A stretch of 40,263 nucleotides of DNA. It comes from Parafrankia discariae (GTDB lineage Bacteria; Actinomycetota; Actinomycetes; Frankiales; Frankiaceae). Every line of letters begins with the position of its first letter. Position 1 is the stretch's first letter. The notes under the pieces are model-generated. The model did no database searches, was not told where the DNA came from, and worked only from the letters and a program-made list of their open reading frames with translations. The stretch lies in contig NZ_KB891115.1 in assembly GCF_000373365.1 (NCBI RefSeq), forward strand, positions 15,243 through 55,505, in the 5' to 3' direction. Made by a program: the position numbers and the translations under genes. Below, piece by piece: positions 35,247 through 40,263 of the stretch.

Positions 35247-35978
35247 ATGTCCGCGAGCAGCAGCACGCAAGATCGTCACGTCGCCGTCCTCGGCGGCAGC
35301 GCCGGGATCGGGTTCGCCACGGCCCGGCTCCTCGCCGACCGGGGCGCGGCCGTCACCATCGGCGGCCGCAACCGCGACCGGCTCGAGGCGGCGGTCAAGG
35401 AACTGGGCGGATCGGCCAGGGGAATCGAGGTGGACGCCGAGGATGTCGGCGCGCTGCGGCGCTTCTTCAGCGAGGCGGGACCGATCAGTGACCTGGTCGT
35501 CACCGTCACCCGGCGAGGCGGGGCCGGTCCCGCGGCCGAGCTCGCCGACGCCGACCTGGCCGGAGCGTTTCTTGGCAAGTCCGTCGCTCACCTGCGGGCC
35601 GTGGCCCTGGCGATGCCGACGCTTGCCGCGGACGGCTCGATCACGCTGGTGACCGCGGGGTCGGCCCAGGCCGCGCTGCCGGGGACCGCGGGGTTGGCCG
35701 CGGTCAACGGCGCCCTGGAGGCCGCGGTGCCGCCGCTCGCCGTCGAGCTCGCTCCCCGGCGGGTGAACGCGGTGTCCCCGGGCGTCATCGAGACCGGCTG
35801 GTGGGACGAACTGCCAGTGGACGCTCGACGCGCCGCGCTGGACGAGTTCGCCGGCCGAGCGCCGGTCCGGCGCAACGGCCGCCCCGACGAGGTCGCGGCG
35901 GCGATCGTCGCGGTCCTGGAGAACGGATTCATCACCGGCGTGGTCCTGCCCTGCGATGGCGGGCTGCGGCTCGCCTGA
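35247..35978 (+). CDS. Short-chain dehydrogenase/reductase family protein with altered active site
   Basis: A 243-aa Rossmann protein. The cofactor loop GGSAGIG is at 16-22 and GGRNRDR follows strand 2, suggesting NADP(H). The C-terminal GVVLPCDGGLRLA is typical. In place of the usual YxxxK the sequence reads TAGSAQAALPGTAGLAAVNG, lacking both Tyr and Lys, so classical oxidoreductase chemistry is doubtful; a subgroup of SDRs with this change exists among TetR-linked genes. GGAGG six bases before the ATG. Probably repressed by the divergent TetR. Confidence 0.87.
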   Translation: MSASSSTQDRHVAVLGGSAGIGFATARLLADRGAAVTIGGRNRDRLEAAVKELGGSARGIEVDAEDVGALRRFFSEAGPISDLVVTVTRRGGAGPAAELADADLAGAFLGKSVAHLRAVALAMPTLAADGSITLVTAGSAQAALPGTAGLAAVNGALEAAVPPLAVELAPRRVNAVSPGVIETGWWDELPVDARRAALDEFAGRAPVRRNGRPDEVAAAIVAVLENGFITGVVLPCDGGLRLA

Positions 35979-36154
35979 TCCGGACAGACAGGGGTTGGTC
36001 AGTACCTGCCGGGTGAGGTCTTCCAACCGGGTGGCTGCCGACCGGCGGAAGGACGGATCGCTCACTCTGATGCGGCGTCCTTCGATGAAGGCGCTCAGAG
36101 GGTCGGTGGGTCGCAAGTCAGTGGCCGGGCTGTGTGTGCGACCAAGGGGTGGTA
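35979..36154. other. Intergenic; possible decayed minus-strand coding tail
   Basis: Read on the minus strand, 36110 to about 35990 gives DPLSAFIEGRRIRVSDPSFR followed by RSAATRLEDLTRQVLTN, which looks protein-like but runs into the SDR antisense with no stop. I cannot assign it; probably a remnant. Confidence 0.3.
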
Positions 36155-36393
36155 CCGATCGTGCTCGCGCACGCCCGGGCGCTGCTCACCAGCAGCCCGC
36201 GGGGCCGCACGGTCCACGTGCACGGCGATGTCCGCCAGCCGGCCGAGATCGCGGATCAGATCGCCCGCTTCTTCGGCGGCTGGGGACTTCTCGACCCCGG
36301 CGTCGTCCCAGCGACGCGGTGGCGGGCCGACGAGCCCGAATCCACCGTGATCCGGGTCGGCCTCGGCCACGAACCGGCCTGGCACTCCCGCCG
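36155..36393 (+). pseudogene. Remnant of a DUF574-type SAM-dependent methyltransferase
   Basis: One + strand frame contains two blocks of this actinobacterial family joined directly: VLAHARALLTSSPRGRTVHV (normally near residue 110) and IARFFGGWGLLDPGVVPATRW (normally near the C-terminus). The intervening 80-100 residues and the SAM-binding N-terminus are missing, and no family stop codon is in place. An internal deletion plus loss of the 5' end is the simplest explanation. Confidence 0.65.
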
Positions 36394-36426
36394 GCCGCGG
36401 ACGGGCCGCCGCCCGTACGTGACGAT

Positions 36427-37122
36427 ATGGGAGTGCTCAACGGAATCCTGCTCGACTTCTACGGCACCGTCGTGGCCGAGGACGACCACACCATCGACAT
36501 CGTCTGCGAGCAGGTCCGCCTGACCGCCGCCGGACGGTTCGACCCGACCGCCGCGCAGGTCGGCGCCTTCTGGCGCCACGTGTTCCAGGAGGAGACCGGC
36601 AGAAGCGTCGCGGAGGCCTTCCGCACCCAGCGGGACATCACCCTGTCGTCGCTGGCCCGCACACTGCGCCGCTTCGGCTCCACCGCCGACCCCTACGAAC
36701 TGTGCACGCCGCAGTTCGACCTCTGGCGCCAGCCGATGCTGTGCGCCGACACCAGGGCCTTCCTGGACGCGGTCGACCTGCCGGTGTGCGTCGTGTCCAA
36801 CATCGACCGGGCCGATCTGCGCGCCGCGATCGACCATCACCGGCTGCCGCTCGACCTGCTGGTCACCAGCGAGGACGCCCGCTGTTACAAGCCGCACCCC
36901 GCCATCTTCCAGAGCGCGACGCGACTGCTCGGCCTGCCCGCCGACGCCGTGCTCCACATCGGCGACTCGCTGACCTCCGACGTCGCCGGCGCCCACGCCC
37001 TGGGCATCCCCACCATCTGGGTCAACCGGTCCGGACGGCCCCGCCCCGCCGACCTGACGTCGATCGCGGAGGTCGCCGACCTCACCGGAGCGCTCCCCCT
37101 GCTGCGACGAGCGCGCCGGTAG
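36427..37122 (+). CDS. HAD family hydrolase
   Basis: A 231-aa haloacid dehalogenase-superfamily enzyme. Motif I is LLDFYGTVV (nucleophile D10; the usual second Asp is Tyr, as in dehalogenase-type or some phosphatase members), motif II VVSNIDRADL, motif III Lys in CYKPHPAIF, motif IV HIGDSLTSDVAGAHALG. A C1 helical cap lies between motifs I and II. Substrate unknown. The ATG at 36427 has no clear ribosome site; it follows the methyltransferase remnant closely, so the original leader may have been lost in the rearrangement. Confidence 0.87.
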   Translation: MGVLNGILLDFYGTVVAEDDHTIDIVCEQVRLTAAGRFDPTAAQVGAFWRHVFQEETGRSVAEAFRTQRDITLSSLARTLRRFGSTADPYELCTPQFDLWRQPMLCADTRAFLDAVDLPVCVVSNIDRADLRAAIDHHRLPLDLLVTSEDARCYKPHPAIFQSATRLLGLPADAVLHIGDSLTSDVAGAHALGIPTIWVNRSGRPRPADLTSIAEVADLTGALPLLRRARR

Positions 37123-37189
37123 CGGGCCACGGCGGCAATGGGCCCCGGGAAGGCAGAGGCTCCCGGAAAACGGGGGCCGGGAAATGTGG

Positions 37190-37336
37190 AAGAGCGGTCA
37201 TTTCATGCAGTTCATGCCGCCGCTCGACCACAGCAAGGCCACCCGGGAACTCGGCTGGGAGCCGTCCCCGACCCCGGACTCCGTCCGCGCCGGCGCGAAG
37301 TTCTACCTCGACCAGCAACACCGGCCCGCTCGCTGA
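37190..37336 (+). pseudogene. C-terminal remnant of an NAD-dependent epimerase
   Basis: The frame ending at TGA 37334-37336 reads FMPPLDHSKATRELGWEPSP then DSVRAGAKFYLDQQHRPAR, the conserved last helix region of extended SDR epimerases. There is no room for the Rossmann domain upstream, so only the tail survives. Confidence 0.65.
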
Positions 37337-37385
37337 CCCGGTCGCCCTGGCGGCGACACGCGTCGGGGCTACGAGACCCGGAGCC

Positions 37386-37507
37386 TTACGAGGCCCGGAG
37401 CCTGTCGACGGGCATGACGTGCGGGCGGTCCTCGAAGGTGTACGAGCGTTCCCCCAGGTACAAAGCCACGCCGGGCACGAACGCGTCTCCGGTCGCGTCG
37501 CGGAGCT
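37386..37507 (-). pseudogene. C-terminal remnant of a DUF4143-type ATPase
   Basis: On the minus strand the frame ending at TAA 37388-37386 reads LRDATGDAFVPGVALYLGER then SYTFEDRPHVMPVDRLRAS. This matches the closing strand-rich segment of ATP-binding proteins with a DUF4143 domain. Sequence upstream is unrelated, so the N-terminal ATPase part is gone. The rest of 37337-37678 holds nothing I can support. Confidence 0.6.
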
Positions 37508-37678
37508 TGCGCGGGGGAGCACGGATGCCGGAGCTACCGTGGCGGTGCCGCCCAGCACCGATGAGTTCGGTGCCGTCGGATGGTCTGACCAGGGAACGCA
37601 CCGGGCAGAGCGGAGCCGCGGGCGACGCGGAGCCGGGACGTCCACGGCATGGGTCGACACAGTTGAGGAGAGTTCGGG

Positions 37679-38242
37679 ATGCGCACACTGATCGTGACCG
37701 CCTTCGTGTCCGTCGACGGGGTCATGGAGGGACCGGGCGGCGAGGCGGACTACCGGAACACCGGCTGGACCTTCAAGGACATCGACTTCGACCCGGCCGC
37801 CTACGAGATCAAGGGCCGGGAGCAGGAGGAGACCACGGCGCTGCTCCTGGGACGGACCAGCTACGAGGCTTTCGCCCCGGTCTGGCCGACGATGGACGAC
37901 TTCGCCGGCTACAACGCGATGCCGCGCTACGTCGTGTCCAGCACGCTCACCGCGGACGACCCGCGGTGGCCGGCGACGATCCTGCGCTCCGTCGACGACG
38001 TCGCGAAACTGAAGGAGACCGAGGGCGGCCCGATCGCGGTGCACGGCAGCGCGACCCTGGGCCGGAGCCTCGCCGACGCCGGGCTGGTGGACCGCTACCA
38101 CCTGCTGGTGTTCCCGGTGCTGCTCGGCGCCGGGAAGCGGCTGTTCAGCGAGGCCGACAAGGACAAGACCATGCTGAAGCTGGTCGAACAGGACGCCTAC
38201 CCGAACGGCGTCCAGAAGCAGGTGTTCGAGGTCGTCCGCTGA
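37679..38242 (+). CDS. Dihydrofolate reductase family protein (RibD C-terminal-like)
   Basis: A 187-aa protein of the RibD_C/DHFR-like fold: MRTLIVTAFVSVDGVMEGPG at the start, LLLGRTSYEAFAPVWPT, PRYVVSSTL, and VHGSATLGRSLADAGLVDRY then LLVFPVLLGAGKRLF. Proteins of this group bind NADPH; most are orphan reductases. GAGGAGAG seven bases before the ATG. It is convergent with the thioesterase 17 bp away. Confidence 0.9.
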   Translation: MRTLIVTAFVSVDGVMEGPGGEADYRNTGWTFKDIDFDPAAYEIKGREQEETTALLLGRTSYEAFAPVWPTMDDFAGYNAMPRYVVSSTLTADDPRWPATILRSVDDVAKLKETEGGPIAVHGSATLGRSLADAGLVDRYHLLVFPVLLGAGKRLFSEADKDKTMLKLVEQDAYPNGVQKQVFEVVR

Positions 38243-38259
38243 CCGGCGGCGCGCGGGCC

Positions 38260-39108
38260 TCAGCGGCGGAACAGGCCGGCCTCCTGGATGGCGGAGGCGA
38301 CGAGCAGTCCGTCCCGGGTGAAGAACATGCCCCGGGAGAGGCCCCGCGCGCCGCCGGCACTCGGGCTGTCCTGCGCGAACAGCAGCCAGTCGTCCGCCCG
38401 GAACGGCCGGTGGAACCACATCGCGTGGTCCAGGGAGACGATGTCGAGCCGCCCCGGCACCCCCAGGTACGGCAGACTCGCGGTGCTGGCCAGGGTCAGG
38501 TCGGAGAGATAGGTCAGCGCGCAGACGTGTAACAGCGGGTCGTCCGGCAGCAGCTGGTCGACCCGTACCCAGACGCTCTGCCGCGGTATGCCGTCGGCCG
38601 GGCCGCCCGCCGCGCCGTCCTGCGGTACCCCGGGGACGCCCGCCGTCGAACGGATGTCGATCAGCAGGAACGGGCGGTACTCGGGGGCCTCGTCGATCGG
38701 CCCCCACCACCGGCGCAGCGTCTCTGGACTGGGCACGTCCGGAGCCCGCAGCCGGTGCGCCTCCTCGGTCTCCCGTGGCCGCTGGAACGACGCGGACATC
38801 GAGAAGATGGTCTCCCCGTCCTGCACCGCGCTGACGCGACGCGTCGTGAACGACCGACCATCCCGGATTCGCTCGACGAGGTACACGATCGGCGCGTCGG
38901 TACGGCCGGGGCGGAGGAAGTAGCCGTGCAGCGAATGCATCAGCCGGTCGGGCTCGACGGTGCGGCCGGCGGCCACCTGGGCCTGAGCGGCCACCTGCCC
39001 GCCGAACGCGCGCATCGGAGCGCCGTCATGACACAGACCGCGGAAGATGTCGCGGTCCACGGACTCCAGCGTCAGCAGGTCCGCGAAGTCGGGCTTGCGC
39101 TCGGTCAT
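38260..39108 (-). CDS. tesB: Acyl-CoA thioesterase II (TesB-like)
   Basis: A 282-aa double hot-dog thioesterase hydrolysing acyl-CoA to free acid and CoA. Family segments: DIFRGLCHDGAPMRAFGGQV, SLHGYFLRPGRTDAPIVY, RVSAVQDGETIFSMSASFQR in the first hot-dog; SLDHAMWFHRPFRADDWLLF, DSPSAGGARGLSRGMFF and the final ASAIQEAGLFR in the second. The Asp and Gln of the catalytic set are present. The insert GVPQDGAAGGPADGIPRQ is a loop extension. ATG at 39108 is picked because the protein then starts MTERKPDFADLLTLE; the ribosome site is weak. Confidence 0.92.
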   Translation of the reverse strand: MTERKPDFADLLTLESVDRDIFRGLCHDGAPMRAFGGQVAAQAQVAAGRTVEPDRLMHSLHGYFLRPGRTDAPIVYLVERIRDGRSFTTRRVSAVQDGETIFSMSASFQRPRETEEAHRLRAPDVPSPETLRRWWGPIDEAPEYRPFLLIDIRSTAGVPGVPQDGAAGGPADGIPRQSVWVRVDQLLPDDPLLHVCALTYLSDLTLASTASLPYLGVPGRLDIVSLDHAMWFHRPFRADDWLLFAQDSPSAGGARGLSRGMFFTRDGLLVASAIQEAGLFRR

Positions 39109-39215
39109 CGACGTCCGCCGCCGGGCATCTCGCCGGCCGGATTCGCGGACAGGGCTGCTACCAGCCGAAACGGCGGGATCAGGGACACCGTGTGAGGCTA
39201 CGCCGTGCCCGGCGC

Positions 39216-39257
39216 CCGGCGCCCGGTGCTCGGCACCCGGCGCCCGGTGCTCGGCAC
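39216..39257. repeat. Two identical 21-bp direct repeats
   Basis: Unit ccggcgcccggtgctcggca plus c, twice without gap, in the interval between the PH-domain gene and tesB. Partial copies flank it. No coding sense. Confidence 0.75.
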
Positions 39258-39287
39258 CAGCGCTCCGACCAACCGGCCGCCGGGCGG

Positions 39288-39914
39288 CTAATCGCCCGCG
39301 GCCGGCTCGGGGGAACCACCGAAAATGCTGTCGCAGAGCACCAGGTAGAACCGGTCGGGCCGGGGGACGTGATCGATTTTCTCCAGCTCGCTCGAATGGT
39401 CCCCCTCGGTCTCCATCGCGAACTTGCCGTAGCCGAGCACCCGGCCGTTGGGATCCAGGGTGTAGGAGATGTCGGTGATCTTCGAAAGCGGGATGCTCTG
39501 GACCCGCAGGGAGATGATCCCGGAAACTTTGATCATCCGGGAACTCGTGATCAGCAGGCTGGTGCGATGCCAGTCGAGCAGGTGCCACAACAGTCGCAGG
39601 ACCGCGGCCAGCACGACCCACCACAGCAGCGTGATCAGAAAACCGGCGCCCGTGTCATGGGCCTCCGAATAGATGGTCAGGGCCAGGACGCCGATGAGGA
39701 TGGCAGCCGTCCCGAGCACGAATCGGGCGATTACCACCCAGTGCAGTCGAATCCGAACAATTGCCTGCTCATCCGCGGCCAGAAATTCGTAGTTCCGCAC
39801 GCCGAACCCCCCCGGGTTTCTCTCGACGTACGGTCGCACCGCCAGCCGTGCGGTGACCCTGACAAGAATCGGCTTCAGCGCGACTTTCCGCACCGGTGTC
39901 CGGAGGATCAGCAC
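39288..39914 (-). CDS. PH domain-containing membrane protein (bPH2/YdbT-like)
   Basis: A 208-aa protein. Two adjacent transmembrane helices (about 62-82 and 94-115: VIARFVLGTAAILIGVLALT and FLITLLWWVVLAAVLRLLW) precede a bacterial PH domain (DWHRTSLLITSSRMIKVSGI, then LSKITDISYTLDPNGRVLGY). Family function is unknown; membrane or envelope roles are assumed. GTG at 39914 is the furthest start but lacks a ribosome site; an internal start near 39840 would drop a basic N-terminus. Confidence 0.8.
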   Translation of the reverse strand: MLILRTPVRKVALKPILVRVTARLAVRPYVERNPGGFGVRNYEFLAADEQAIVRIRLHWVVIARFVLGTAAILIGVLALTIYSEAHDTGAGFLITLLWWVVLAAVLRLLWHLLDWHRTSLLITSSRMIKVSGIISLRVQSIPLSKITDISYTLDPNGRVLGYGKFAMETEGDHSSELEKIDHVPRPDRFYLVLCDSIFGGSPEPAAGD

Positions 39915-39970
39915 CAGCCGCGACGGTCGCCGGCGCGCGGACTCCCCGGGCGCCCGCCGAAACGCCGAGG

Positions 39971-40024
39971 GGCCCTCCGTCCCGCCCGCTGCCGCTTGAC
40001 GCCGGCAGAGGCGGGGGGAGGGCC
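39971..40024 (-). terminator. Nested hairpin terminator
   Basis: Outer arms GGCCCTCCGTCCCGCC/GGCGGGGGGAGGGCC (39971-39986, 40010-40024) and an inner hairpin CTGCCG/CGGCAG (39989-39994, 40003-40008). It begins 36 bp after the stop of the Gly/Thr-rich gene. Confidence 0.7.
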
Positions 40025-40059
40025 GCTCGTCAGCGCGCTCTCAACCACCCAGGCGATTC

Positions 40060-40263
40060 TCAGTCGGCGGCGGTCGTCCCGCCCACGGTCGCCCCACCAA
40101 CAGCGGTACCGCCACCATCGTCGGCGACGGTCGTACCACCCACAGTGGGCCCGCCAACCGCGGTGCCACCGCCACCACCGGCGACGGTCGTACCACCCAC
40201 CGTCGGCCCGCCAACCGCGGTGCCACCGCCACCGGCCACGGTCGTACCACCCACGGTCGGCCC
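40060..40263 (-). CDS. Gly/Thr-rich repeat protein, C-terminal part (runs off right edge)
   Basis: The visible 67 codons are built from a repeat of 18-19 residues (TVGGTTVAGGGG, TAVGGP) ending DDGGGTAVGGATVGGTTAAD before a TGA. Composition suggests a surface-exposed or secreted low-complexity tail. A second frame (stop at 40041) is also open through the repeats but reads as Arg/Pro/Val-rich, so the Gly/Thr frame is preferred. No domain is visible and the start lies outside the window. Confidence 0.5.
   Translation of the reverse strand, partial: GPTVGGTTVAGGGGTAVGGPTVGGTTVAGGGGGTAVGGPTVGGTTVADDGGGTAVGGATVGGTTAAD
40077..40263. repeat. 54-57-bp imperfect tandem repeats
   Basis: The word acggtcgtaccaccca recurs at 40127, 40184 and 40238 (steps of 57 and 54 bp), with a degenerate copy from about 40077. 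Periods are multiples of three, keeping the reading frame. Confidence 0.8.

Noticed and set aside
40041-40250. Second open frame through the terminal repeats, rich in Val, Arg and Pro
   Set aside because: Both frames are open because the repeat length is a multiple of three; the Gly/Thr frame has a more regular composition, so this one is treated as a shadow.

Overview
The window reads as a chromosomal segment of a high-GC actinomycete. Third codon positions are almost all G or C, GTG starts are frequent, and several gene arrangements are actinobacterial: furA-katG, an NnaR-type regulator ahead of narK-nasA-nirBD, a SWIM zinc-finger gene and DUF1361. A filamentous genus such as Frankia or a relative fits, but the sequence alone does not settle the genus. 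I saw no rRNA, tRNA, CRISPR array or intact insertion sequence.

Layout. 1-5333: a partial SWIM zinc-finger gene diverges from a NERD-domain superfamily-1 helicase, which ends tail to tail with a COG4705-type membrane protein; a membrane-anchored esterase follows. 5404-7511: an SAM-dependent methyltransferase and a luciferase-like monooxygenase diverge. 7740-15850: a complete assimilatory nitrate/nitrite cluster with regulator NnaR, nitrate transporter NarK, molybdopterin nitrate reductase, an uncharacterised 117-aa protein, NirB and a Rieske-type NirD; five genes are packed with overlaps or short gaps behind a promoter region holding GlnR-like half-sites on an 11-bp spacing. 15983-18417: a TetR repressor diverges from a DHA2-type drug exporter.

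18472-25499 looks like a defence or mobile-type accessory block. It holds a small Gly/Ser-repeat protein, a ribbon-helix-helix/MazF-like toxin-antitoxin pair, an antitoxin-like orphan, and a tightly overlapping three-gene minus-strand operon. That operon encodes a PD-(D/E)XK nuclease fused to a degenerate protein kinase, a large Upf1/DNA2-family helicase whose frame is broken by one base, and an unrecognised 400-aa protein with a winged-helix-like segment. The combination recalls the helicase-nuclease-kinase logic of Mokosh anti-phage systems, with a different nuclease and an extra partner. It is the best candidate here for an undescribed system.

25591-30366: a family-2 glycosyltransferase containing a 10-base homopolymer, a divergent membrane-anchored unknown, a DUF1653 protein, a DUF1361 membrane protein, and an SRPBCC-ArsR pair with twin operators. 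30521-34500: peroxide defence, with katG, furA under a perfect palindrome, and yaaA. 34574-35978: a TetR/SDR divergent pair with two operators. 36155-37507: a gene graveyard with fragments of a methyltransferase, an epimerase and an ATPase around an intact HAD hydrolase. 37679-39914: a dihydrofolate-reductase-fold protein, TesB-like thioesterase and PH-domain membrane protein. The right edge cuts into a Gly/Thr repeat protein.
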